DNA from: Porphyromonadaceae bacterium | GTDB lineage: Bacteria; Bacteroidota; Bacteroidia; Bacteroidales; Tannerellaceae | Assembly: GCA_003517945.1 (NCBI GenBank) | Contig: DOZP01000279.1 | Location: forward strand, 1-6,239 | Length of the DNA: 6,239 bases | Reading direction: 5' to 3' | Shown here: one piece after another, positions 1-6,239 of the stretch | How the letters are laid out: the number at the start of each line of letters is the position of its first letter | How positions within the stretch are numbered: the first letter of the stretch is position 1 | Translations under genes and position numbers: made by a program | Notes under the pieces: generated by a model | Databases searched by the model: none | Told to the model about the DNA's origin: nothing | What the model saw: only the letters and a program-made list of their open reading frames with translations

Positions 1-1092
1 GAGGAATCCAATAAATATGAATCCGCCAGAATACTACAACATACTCATAATAAAACAATTGTAGTCAACCCCCCATATCCGTTAGTTACAACGGAAGAAC
101 TTGACTCCTGGTATGATTTACCTTATACCCGCTTACCGCACCCCAAATATAAAAACAAGGTGATTCCCGCATTTGAAATGATAAAGTTTTCGGTAAATAT
201 TCACCGGGGTTGTTTCGGCGGATGCGCTTTTTGTACCATTTCGGCGCATCAGGGAAAACAAATTTTATCACGTAGCAAAGAATCTGTTTTGAAAGAAATC
301 GAAAAAATATCACAATCTCCTGACTTCAAAGGATACATAAGCGACCTGGGAGGACCTTCGGCCAATATGTATCAAATGAAAGGAAAAGAAGAACATACCT
401 GCCAAAAATGTAAAAAACCATCCTGCATATTTCCTGTCATCTGTAAAAATCTGATAACAGACCACACTCCTCTTTTGGAGCTATATCATGAATCAACAAA
501 AATTTCAGGAATAAAAAAAATTTTCATAGGAAGTGGCATACGTTACGATTTATTACTGCACCGGAGCGAAAATGAGGTTTTTAACCGGGCATCCCGGCAA
601 TATATTGAAACACTTCTGACAAAGCACGTATCGGGACGACTAAAGGTAGCCCCGGAACATACGGAAAAAAGCGTCTTGCAGATTATGCGGAAACCTCCGT
701 TTGAAGTATTTGAAAGGTTCAAAAAAATATTTGATAAAATCAATTCCGAATATCATCTGAAAGAGCAATTAATCCCTTATTTTATATCAAGTCATCCCGG
801 TTGTACGGAAATTGACATGGCCGAACTTGCCATAAAGACGAAGATATTAAATTTTCATCTCGAACAGGTTCAGGATTTTACGCCAACCCCTATGACATTG
901 GCTACCGAAATATATTATACCGGTATTCATCCTTATACGCTTCAAAAAATTGCATGCGCACGAAGCAAATCAGAAAAACTTTCCCAACGCCGGTTTTTCT
1001 TTTGGTATCTTGCCGAATACCGCCCTAAAATAACGCACTTTTTGCGACAAATAAGACGCAACGACCTAATTGACAAACTATTGAAAAAATAG
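1..1092 (+). CDS. ygiQ: YgiQ-family radical SAM protein, 5'-truncated by the window edge
   Basis: This frame is open from base 1 to the TAG at 1090-1092 and encodes the last 363 residues of a larger protein. The start lies outside the window; the GTG at 160 is internal, because the 53 codons before it already read as YgiQ sequence (for example VVNPPYP and YDLPYTRLPHPKYK). Fragment residues 71, 75 and 78 form the CxxxCxxC triad (HRGCFGGCAFC) that binds the radical SAM 4Fe-4S cluster. A second cysteine group follows at 134, 137, 142 and 148, ahead of the conserved TDHTPLLELY. Further family blocks are KVAPEHTE, SSHPGCTEIDM and QVQDFTPTPMT. The tail after QRRFFFWY is short compared with the long basic extension of E. 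coli YgiQ. The family belongs to the radical SAM enzymes and is probably cytosolic; its substrate is not established. It converges on the next gene with 45 bp between stops. Family assignment is very secure. Confidence 0.96.
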   Translation, partial: EESNKYESARILQHTHNKTIVVNPPYPLVTTEELDSWYDLPYTRLPHPKYKNKVIPAFEMIKFSVNIHRGCFGGCAFCTISAHQGKQILSRSKESVLKEIEKISQSPDFKGYISDLGGPSANMYQMKGKEEHTCQKCKKPSCIFPVICKNLITDHTPLLELYHESTKISGIKKIFIGSGIRYDLLLHRSENEVFNRASRQYIETLLTKHVSGRLKVAPEHTEKSVLQIMRKPPFEVFERFKKIFDKINSEYHLKEQLIPYFISSHPGCTEIDMAELAIKTKILNFHLEQVQDFTPTPMTLATEIYYTGIHPYTLQKIACARSKSEKLSQRRFFFWYLAEYRPKITHFLRQIRRNDLIDKLLKK

Positions 1093-1128
1093 GATTTTTT
1101 CTGAAATTTTTCCGGAAAATTAATTTTC
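1083..1128. terminator. AT-rich palindromes between convergent genes, possible weak bidirectional terminator
   Basis: Two stop codons face each other across 45 bp. Overlapping the first stop, GAAAAAAT (1083-1090) pairs with ATTTTTTC (1094-1101) across a 3-nt loop. Further on, TTTTCCGGAAAA with one extra T on the left (1107-1119) and GAAAATTAATTTTC (1115-1128) are palindromic and overlap each other. TGAAA (1102-1106) can also pair with TTTCA (1125-1129). The site is where a two-way terminator is expected, and the T-runs suit both strands. However, the stems are almost purely A:T and there is no classical GC stem followed by a U-tract, so termination here is inferred from position more than from structure. 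Confidence 0.3.
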
Positions 1129-1137
1129 AAAACATAG

Positions 1138-2127
1138 TCACTGAATATGCTTATAGCATAGTTTTATTGTATCAAGAGCGGATTCCGCCATACATACGGG
1201 GTTATCATTATTTAGGATTGAAGCGGCAAACTTCTCAGCCTCTACAAAGTATCCCTCATTGGCATCAGCTAAAGCAATCACCCGAAGAGTTTCGTTATCA
1301 GCAACTTTCATTTCGTGGCCATGAGACGAAGACCAGACAACGGAAGCGTCTTCAAAAGAAGCCTTAAAAGCGGCCTCAAAAGGAAATTTACCATGAAAGG
1401 TAAAGCCGCCTTCCACTTTCACAAAAGCATCGTTGTGATCATAATACCAATAAGCGGATACATAATCATGCTTGCTCAGCAAACCGGAAACAGACTTTGA
1501 CTCAACCCTGTCAGGCACACCCAGCATAAATTGAAGAAAATCTATATCATGGATAACCAAGTCAAACAAACCGCCGCCCGAAACGCCAAAATCCTTCCGG
1601 AGCCTGACCCATTCCCCCCAACCCGGAATACCCGAAAAGCGGGTCATGGAAATATACTTCAGTTTACCATATGTATAATTTCGGTACAATTCATGCAGTT
1701 TTACATAGGCCGGCATATAACGTACCACATGCCCTACGGATAGTTTCAGATCCCGGAGTCCGGCTTCAACGATCAGCGTCTCCCCTTCTTCTATTTTAAG
1801 CACGAACGGCTTTTCCAGGAACACATGAAGCCCCTGTTTCAGCGCTTTCATAGCAATTTCATAATGTGACAACGTATGCACACAAACAAATACGGCATCC
1901 AGTGACTCTTCCGCAAAACAGGCCTCCACATTATTATATGTATGTATCCCGGCCAGTATTTCGGGAGGGATCTCTCCGGTATCAATATTCCCGGAAACCT
2001 GACTGATAGAATCAAGCCGGTTATCTACAATAGCAGTTAGTTCCATCAGACTGCTGTTCAGAATATTCCGGGCGTGGGTTTTCCCCATAAAACCGAACCC
2101 GACAACGGCAACACGTAATTTCTCCAT
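1138..2127 (-). CDS. Gfo/Idh/MocA-family NAD(P)-dependent oxidoreductase
   Basis: This 329-residue protein has the two-part architecture of the Gfo/Idh/MocA family. The N-terminal Rossmann domain (about 1-125) begins with VAVVGFGFMG, giving the GxGxxG dinucleotide loop at residues 10-15. It has an acidic D35 at the end of strand 2, which in this fold usually favours NAD(H) over NADP(H). The family EKP motif is at 105-107, where the lysine is normally catalytic. The C-terminal alpha/beta domain holds GGGLFDLVIHDID (184-196), with D189 and H193 in the positions of the family's active-site Asp/His pair. Length is typical to slightly short and no break is visible. No signal peptide is seen, so it is probably cytosolic. 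Members oxidise or reduce hydroxyl groups of sugars, inositols and related compounds; the substrate cannot be assigned here. It lies 49 bp downstream of phoH in the same direction, so it is probably co-transcribed. The ATG at 2125-2127 is preceded by AT-rich sequence without a Shine-Dalgarno motif. Confidence 0.93.
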   Translation of the reverse strand: MEKLRVAVVGFGFMGKTHARNILNSSLMELTAIVDNRLDSISQVSGNIDTGEIPPEILAGIHTYNNVEACFAEESLDAVFVCVHTLSHYEIAMKALKQGLHVFLEKPFVLKIEEGETLIVEAGLRDLKLSVGHVVRYMPAYVKLHELYRNYTYGKLKYISMTRFSGIPGWGEWVRLRKDFGVSGGGLFDLVIHDIDFLQFMLGVPDRVESKSVSGLLSKHDYVSAYWYYDHNDAFVKVEGGFTFHGKFPFEAAFKASFEDASVVWSSSHGHEMKVADNETLRVIALADANEGYFVEAEKFAASILNNDNPVCMAESALDTIKLCYKHIQ

Positions 2128-2176
2128 AATATTTTCCGATTAAAACACCTATCCCAACATATAAAAATCGTTCGCA

Positions 2177-3514
2177 TTAAAGCAGATCGGCAGCCAACTC
2201 AGCCAGTTCACTACGTTCGCCTTTCACAAGATTAACATGCGCGAAAAGTTTTTGTCCTTTCATTTTATCCACCATATAAGCAAGTCCGTTACTCTGCATA
2301 TCAAGATAAGGTGAATCTATCTGTTGGATATCTCCCGTAAATACCATCTTCGTACCTTCGCCCGTACGGGTAATGATCGTTTTGATTTCGTGAGGCGTCA
2401 GATTCTGCGCCTCATCAACGATACAAAACGTATCTGTCAGGCTTCGTCCACGGATAAATGCCAATGCTTCGATAACCAGTTGATTGTTTTTCTGCATCTC
2501 ATCAATATTCCGGGCTTCCATGCTATTGGCCGGAAATTGCCCTTTTATCACATTCAGGTTATCAAATAACGGCTGCATATAAGGAGTCACTTTCTCTTTT
2601 TCGTTTCCGGGAAGGTAACCAATATCCTTATTAGCCAGTGCAACAATCGGACGGGCAAGTAATATCTGTTTGTAGAGTTTGGATTGTTTCAATGCGGAAG
2701 CAAGAGCAAGCAGTGTTTTACCGGTTCCGGCCTTTCCCGTTATACCTATTAACTTTATATCCGGATCATTCAAAATATCCAGGGCAAACTTCTGTTCCGT
2801 ATTACGCGCCTGAATACCATAATTCGGAGTTCCCTTTTCGATCTTCCTGACCGATTCCGTAAAAGGGTTGTACCGAACCAATACGCTGTTTCGCTCGCTT
2901 TCCAGTACAAAACAATCATTGGGCACCAATTCTATCCGGGGATATTTTTCCCTGAATACTTTGATAGCCACTCCCTCCGGTTTCGCATAGATACTGTCAA
3001 TAAAGGAACTGTCAATATCGGTATATGTTTCCTCAGAACTCTCAAAAATATTAATATTCTGAACCTTATCTTTATTATAATCTTCAACCAGAATACCCAG
3101 GGAACGCGCTTTCATGCGCATATTAATATCTTTCGTAACAAGAATGGTTTTTATTTTCGGATGCATATCCGAAACGGTCATGACACACGAAAGAATAAGG
3201 TGATCCGGTATACGTTCCGGAAAGGAGGCGGCTACTTTCTCATGATATTTCGTACCGGTAACGACATGGAGTATTCCCTTCCCCTCTCCCAAAGAAGCTC
3301 CTTTCAAATAAAAATCATCTGAGGTTAATATATCCAGTTTACGTACAAATTCACGTGCATTATAGTTAATTTGTTCGCTTCCTTTCTTAAATTTATCCAA
3401 TTCAACAAGCGCAGTAATCGGTATATACACATCATTGTCTTCAAAATTCGACAAACAGTCAAAATCGTGCAACATCACATTTGTATCAAGCACAAAGTTT
3501 TTCTTCGATCCCAT
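2177..3514 (-). CDS. phoH: PIN domain-PhoH fusion protein (putative ribonuclease plus ATPase/helicase)
   Basis: The 445-residue protein joins two modules. Residues 1-150 form a PIN nuclease domain: FVLDTNVMLHD carries D10, ALVELDKF carries E38, PDHLIL carries D104 and VTKDINMR carries D129. Together these give the acidic set that binds metal in PIN ribonucleases. Residues about 230-445 form the PhoH ATPase, with Walker A GKAGTGKT (260-267), Walker B FCIVDEAQN (363-371), and FTGDIQQID (392-400) as the sensor-like block, ending in GERSELAELAADLL. The conserved ARPIVALANKDIGYLPG block lies between them. The domain order matches PhoH2/YlaK-type proteins, some of which are reported to unwind and cut RNA; the cellular target is unknown. 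All key residues are present, so it is probably active. The ATG at 3512-3514 leads directly into the PIN strand, and nothing upstream in frame argues for a longer form. It probably heads a two-gene transcript with the downstream oxidoreductase. Confidence 0.95.
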   Translation of the reverse strand: MGSKKNFVLDTNVMLHDFDCLSNFEDNDVYIPITALVELDKFKKGSEQINYNAREFVRKLDILTSDDFYLKGASLGEGKGILHVVTGTKYHEKVAASFPERIPDHLILSCVMTVSDMHPKIKTILVTKDINMRMKARSLGILVEDYNKDKVQNINIFESSEETYTDIDSSFIDSIYAKPEGVAIKVFREKYPRIELVPNDCFVLESERNSVLVRYNPFTESVRKIEKGTPNYGIQARNTEQKFALDILNDPDIKLIGITGKAGTGKTLLALASALKQSKLYKQILLARPIVALANKDIGYLPGNEKEKVTPYMQPLFDNLNVIKGQFPANSMEARNIDEMQKNNQLVIEALAFIRGRSLTDTFCIVDEAQNLTPHEIKTIITRTGEGTKMVFTGDIQQIDSPYLDMQSNGLAYMVDKMKGQKLFAHVNLVKGERSELAELAADLL

Positions 3515-3610
3515 ATTCGTATTATTTTAAAATTAAACATTTAACTTTGTAAAGAAACGATTTTTTTTTCAATTAATCATGTAGAACGGAAAAAATAAAA
3601 GCATATTATT

Positions 3611-3639
3611 CAAAAACAGAGCAAAAACTCGTTAAAAAC
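3611..3639. repeat. Phased A-tracts, probable intrinsically curved DNA
   Basis: AAAAAC occurs three times at 3612-3617, 3623-3628 and 3634-3639, each start exactly 11 bp from the last. That is close to one helical turn, the arrangement known to bend DNA. Shorter A-runs lie just upstream (3590-3595 and 3597-3600) and T-runs downstream (3666-3670, 3672-3678, 3681-3688), which could extend the curvature. The block sits near the middle of the divergent control region, where a bend could help polymerase or a nucleoid protein bind. The spacing is seen directly; the regulatory role is inference. Confidence 0.5.
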
Positions 3640-3648
3640 ATCAGATTT

Positions 3649-3662
3649 AATCTATAATCTAT
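3649..3662. repeat. Tandem 7-bp direct repeat AATCTAT x2 next to an AGATT dyad
   Basis: AATCTAT occurs twice back to back (3649-3655 and 3656-3662). The first copy overlaps a small dyad, AGATT-T-AATCT (3643-3653). Tandem short repeats in a promoter region can be binding sites for a regulator. In DNA this AT-rich a 7-bp repeat can also arise by chance, so this is a candidate only. Confidence 0.3.
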
Positions 3663-3711
3663 GCATTTTTATTTTTTTAGTTTTTTTTATGAAGGCAATT
3701 TGAATAAAAAG

Positions 3712-3734
3712 TGTAATTTTACAGCCGAATTACA
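3712..3734 (+). promoter_or_regulatory. Small hairpin/dyad overlapping the putative folC promoter
   Basis: TGTAATT (3712-3718) is the exact inverse complement of AATTACA (3728-3734), leaving a 9-nt loop. A tighter alternative pairing, TGTAA (3712-3716) with TTACA (3719-3723), uses the same left arm. The dyad covers the candidate -7 box TAATTTTA and the expected start of transcription about 50-60 nt before the folC ATG. It could be an operator or the 5' end of the leader RNA. The 7-bp stem holds a single G:C pair, so the evidence is modest. Confidence 0.3.
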
Positions 3735-3783
3735 AACAAATACTGCTGAAAAAACTATTTTTTTACAAGTTTTCTTTTGAATT

Positions 3784-5091
3784 ATGAACTACAATGAGAC
3801 TTTAGATTATTTATATGATCGTGCTCCCGCTTTCCACAAGATCGGTTCAGGAGCATATAAGCCTGGTTTAGAACGAAGTATTGCCCTTGATGACCTGGCA
3901 GGAAACCCGCATAAAAAATACAAGATCATTCACATCGCCGGGACAAACGGAAAAGGATCGGTCGCCCATCTGTTGGCTGCAATACTACAGGCTGCGGGCC
4001 ATAAAGTAGGTTTGTATACGTCGCCGCATCTTGTTGACTTCAGGGAGCGCATACGTGTTAACGGACGTCCTATAACACAACAATACGTCGTTGACTTTGT
4101 CGGCAAAAATATCAGGTTTATAGAACGGGAAAAACCTTCCTTTTTTGAATTGACATCCACGCTGGCTTATGATTATTTCAGACATAAAAAGGTTACGTAT
4201 GCCATCATAGAAACAGGAATGGGAGGCCGGCTTGACAGTACGAATATCGTACAACCCATGTTAAGTATTATCACGAGTATAAGCCTTGACCATACACAAT
4301 TCCTCGGAAATTCACTATTAGAGATAGCTGCGGAAAAAGCGGGAATCATCAAACGTAACGCGCCGGTTATCGTAGGCGAACTGAACAATGAAGAATTAAA
4401 ACAGTTCTTCATGTCCAAAGCGTTTGAAATATCCTCTCCCATTACTTTCGTAGCGGAAAGAGATACAATCAGATATGCCGAGATGCAATTCGACGGTTCA
4501 TGGATTTTCGAATCTGCAAACCATGGTGTTCTGGTAGGTGAATTAAAGGGGCCGGCACAAAAACTGAATGCCCAGATTGTCTTATCCGCATTGAAAATAT
4601 TATCGAATTCAGGCGTACAAATACGGCTTGCAGCAATCCGGAAAGCATTTTCGCATGTAACAGACATAACCGGATTAATGGGACGCTGGCAGGAAATACA
4701 TACAACACCCAAAATAATATGCGATATAGGCCATAACCCAGGTTCGTGGAAAGCAAACTACATAATGCTGATCAATGAAGCAAGGTTACATGAAAAGTTG
4801 CACATGGTAATCGGTATATCCAGGGACAAAAATGTTGACGGCATTTTGGCATTAATGCCTAAAAACGCCGTCTATTATTTCACACAGGCATCCGGAGAAC
4901 GGGCTATGCCTGCCGAAGAACTGGCAAAAATAGGAGAAAAATACGAACTTAAAGGTAAATTTTTTCATAATGTAAAAGAAGCTATGTCCAATGCAATAAA
5001 CCATGCTTCGGAAAAAGATTGTATATTTGCAGGCGGAAGCACTTTCATTGTAGGAGAAGTGCTGACACTGTTCCCAAATGCAATCAAATAA
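3784..5091 (+). CDS. folC: Bifunctional dihydrofolate synthase/folylpolyglutamate synthase
   Basis: FolC adds L-glutamate to dihydropteroate to make dihydrofolate, then lengthens the gamma-glutamyl tail of reduced folates, using ATP, in the cytosol. The 435-residue product matches the family's usual length and motif order: the P-loop HIAGTNGKGS (50-59), YTSPHL (78-83), ETGMGGRLDSTN (143-154), SLDHTQFLG (167-175), AEKAGIIK (183-190) with K185 at the position of the carbamylated lysine, and DIGHNPGS (314-321) opening the C-terminal ligase domain. The substitution-free motifs imply an active enzyme. Whether it does both reactions or only one cannot be read from sequence; bifunctionality is assumed from the bacterial norm. 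The ATG at 3784 gives the normal FolC N-terminus (NYNETLDYLYDR). The leader is T-rich without a Shine-Dalgarno. It is the first gene of a probable operon with the transporter 9 bp downstream. Confidence 0.97.
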   Translation: MNYNETLDYLYDRAPAFHKIGSGAYKPGLERSIALDDLAGNPHKKYKIIHIAGTNGKGSVAHLLAAILQAAGHKVGLYTSPHLVDFRERIRVNGRPITQQYVVDFVGKNIRFIEREKPSFFELTSTLAYDYFRHKKVTYAIIETGMGGRLDSTNIVQPMLSIITSISLDHTQFLGNSLLEIAAEKAGIIKRNAPVIVGELNNEELKQFFMSKAFEISSPITFVAERDTIRYAEMQFDGSWIFESANHGVLVGELKGPAQKLNAQIVLSALKILSNSGVQIRLAAIRKAFSHVTDITGLMGRWQEIHTTPKIICDIGHNPGSWKANYIMLINEARLHEKLHMVIGISRDKNVDGILALMPKNAVYYFTQASGERAMPAEELAKIGEKYELKGKFFHNVKEAMSNAINHASEKDCIFAGGSTFIVGEVLTLFPNAIK

Positions 5092-5100
5092 ATAATTATT

Positions 5101-6239
5101 ATGACAAAGACATTACAAAAAAAACTAAGCGATTCACCGATTGCACGATGGACCGTATTGATTGTCGTTGCCTTTACGATGTTTTGCAGCTACTTCATTA
5201 CTGACGTGATGTCACCGCTAATGGATTTATTAAAAGACGAATTCGGCTGGACACCGACAGAATACGGAATCTTCAACATGGCATACGGCTGGCTCAACGT
5301 TTTCCTTTTTATGTTGATCTTCAGCGGCATGATCTTAGACAAATTCGGAGCGCGTATTACGGGAACAGGATCCTGTCTGCTGATGATTATCGGATGCGGA
5401 TTAAAATATTACGCCGTCTCACAACCTTTTGAAGGAGAAATTTTCGGGCTGAGAACGCAGGTTTTTCTTGCCAGCATCGGATTTGCAATCTTTGCCTTGG
5501 GCATTGAGTCGGCAGGTATCACTGTCACAAAAGTAATTGCACGCTGGTTCAAAGGACATGAGATGGCATTAGCAATGGGTATTCAGGTAGCGGTAGCCCG
5601 GTTGGGAACAGCCCTTGCCATGTCTACAACGATACCTTTAGCCAAACATTTTAATAGCCTCTCCGCTCCGATTTTATTAGGACTGGGCGCTTTGTGCATC
5701 GGACTGATTGCTTACCTTGTATTTTGTGTCATGGATCGCAGGCTGGAAGTTTCAATCCCGGAGTCGGAAAAAGAAAAGGATGAACCTTTCCGGTTAAAAG
5801 ACATAAGATCCATTCTCGCCAACAAAGGTTTTTGGCTGATTGCCATGCTTTGTGTTTTATTTTACTCGGCCGTATTCCCGTTCCTTAAATATGCCACATC
5901 TTTGATGATTAATAAATACAATGTCGCACCTGAACTGGCCGGAAACATACCGGCAATACTACCTTTCGGCACGATTCTGTTAACACCTCTCTTCGGAAGG
6001 ATCTATGATAAAAAAGGAAAAGGAGCGACAATCATGATCATAGGTGCGGCTATGCTGATTGTTATACATGCCCTGTTCTCTCTGCCGGTATTGAATATAT
6101 GGTGGTTTGCCTCACTCCTTATGGTAATACTGGGGATTGCATTTTCACTGGTTCCTTCCGCCATGTGGCCTTCCGTACCTAAAATTATACCGGAAAATAA
6201 ACTGGGTACGGCATACGCCTTGATATTCTGGGTACAAAA
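5101..6239 (+). CDS. MFS transporter, MFSD1-like, 3'-truncated by the window edge
   Basis: The frame starts at ATG 5101, 9 bp after the folC stop, and stays open to the last base (379 codons seen, no stop). It has the layout of a 12-helix Major Facilitator Superfamily carrier in the inner membrane. About six hydrophobic segments lie in residues 17-210, then a charged central loop (about 211-243, rich in E, K, D and R), then four more segments to about residue 352 and the start of the next. The loop between helices 2 and 3 holds the MFS signature variant GMILDKFGAR (76-85). The second half repeats it as GRIYDKKGKG (299-308). The block SAMWPSVPKIIPENKLGTAY (353-372) recalls the eukaryotic MFSD1 group and its bacterial relatives; this is from memory, not a search. 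Its substrate is unknown. Tight spacing to folC implies co-transcription but does not prove a folate role. No Shine-Dalgarno; the 9-bp gap is pure A/T. Confidence 0.93.
   Translation, partial: MTKTLQKKLSDSPIARWTVLIVVAFTMFCSYFITDVMSPLMDLLKDEFGWTPTEYGIFNMAYGWLNVFLFMLIFSGMILDKFGARITGTGSCLLMIIGCGLKYYAVSQPFEGEIFGLRTQVFLASIGFAIFALGIESAGITVTKVIARWFKGHEMALAMGIQVAVARLGTALAMSTTIPLAKHFNSLSAPILLGLGALCIGLIAYLVFCVMDRRLEVSIPESEKEKDEPFRLKDIRSILANKGFWLIAMLCVLFYSAVFPFLKYATSLMINKYNVAPELAGNIPAILPFGTILLTPLFGRIYDKKGKGATIMIIGAAMLIVIHALFSLPVLNIWWFASLLMVILGIAFSLVPSAMWPSVPKIIPENKLGTAYALIFWVQ

Larger units (their letters stand above)
3515..3783. promoter_or_regulatory. Divergent phoH/folC intergenic control region
   Basis: These 269 bp separate two divergent start codons and must hold both promoters. 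The region is extremely AT-rich, with long T-runs at 3561-3569, 3672-3678 and 3681-3688. I find no open frame with protein-like sequence, no RNA gene and no Shine-Dalgarno in front of either ATG. The clearest folC promoter candidate on the + strand is TAATTTTA (3714-3721), one base off the Bacteroidota -7 consensus TAnnTTTG, about 60 bp before the ATG. A perfect TAnnTTTG match, TAACTTTG, lies at 3542-3549 on the + strand but is far from folC. On the - strand no match has convincing spacing for phoH. Neither + strand candidate has a good -33 TTTG at the normal distance, so exact promoter calls stay tentative. Confidence 0.6.

Noticed and set aside
160..1092. A complete gene starting at the GTG at 160
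   Set aside because: The same frame is open to base 1, and the upstream codons match YgiQ sequence, so the GTG is an internal valine of a truncated gene.
942..1130. A 62-codon - strand open frame crossing the end of ygiQ
   Set aside because: It is mostly antisense to conserved YgiQ codons, is low-complexity basic sequence, and has no homology signal I can recognise.
2324..2850. Two + strand open frames inside phoH
   Set aside because: Both are antisense to the Walker A/B-containing ATPase domain and look like random translations.
3653..3658. TATAAT, a sigma-70-type -10 box
   Set aside because: No suitable TTGACA-like -35 is present, the region is AT-rich enough for chance, and Bacteroidota primary promoters use a different consensus.
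3515..3783. A small RNA gene or riboswitch in the divergent gap
   Set aside because: There is no GC-containing stem of useful length, no recognisable riboswitch core, and no terminator-like structure to end such an RNA.
4173..4712. A 179-codon open frame on the - strand inside folC
   Set aside because: It lies wholly antisense to a well-supported folC with all motifs intact, and its product shows no recognisable domain; it is a shadow frame.
4469..4756. A 95-codon - strand open frame inside folC
   Set aside because: It overlaps both folC and the other antisense frame and has no family features.
5019..5204. A 61-codon + strand open frame across the folC/transporter junction
   Set aside because: It overlaps the end of folC and the start of the transporter in another frame; the transporter frame has clear membrane helices and MFS motifs.

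Overview
The window looks like chromosomal housekeeping DNA from a member of the Bacteroidota, most likely Bacteroidales. Four things suggest this. The DNA is AT-rich with very AT-rich gaps between genes. No start codon has a convincing Shine-Dalgarno sequence upstream. The radical SAM protein is a YgiQ with a short C-terminal tail. The PhoH protein carries an N-terminal PIN domain. Genus cannot be set from this stretch, and nothing here points to a phage, plasmid, insertion sequence, CRISPR array or RNA gene.

Layout, left to right: (1) the 3' part of a YgiQ-family radical SAM gene, open at the left edge, on the + strand; (2) a 45-bp convergent gap packed with AT-rich palindromes that may act as a weak two-way terminator; (3) on the - strand, a Gfo/Idh/MocA-family oxidoreductase, preceded in transcription order by a PIN-PhoH ATPase/nuclease fusion 49 bp upstream, so the pair is probably one transcript (phoH first); (4) a 269-bp divergent control region, extremely AT-rich, with A-tracts spaced exactly 11 bp apart, a tandem 7-bp repeat and a small hairpin; (5) on the + strand, folC (dihydrofolate/folylpolyglutamate synthase), followed after only 9 bp by a 12-helix-type MFS transporter that runs off the right edge.

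The clearest functional unit is folC plus the transporter, which are almost certainly co-transcribed. The transporter's C-terminal signature resembles the MFSD1-like branch of MFS carriers, but its substrate cannot be read from sequence. PhoH and the oxidoreductase share a direction, but no pathway link between them is evident. I see no strong candidate for a wholly new system. The most unusual local structure is the phased A-tract block in the divergent control region.
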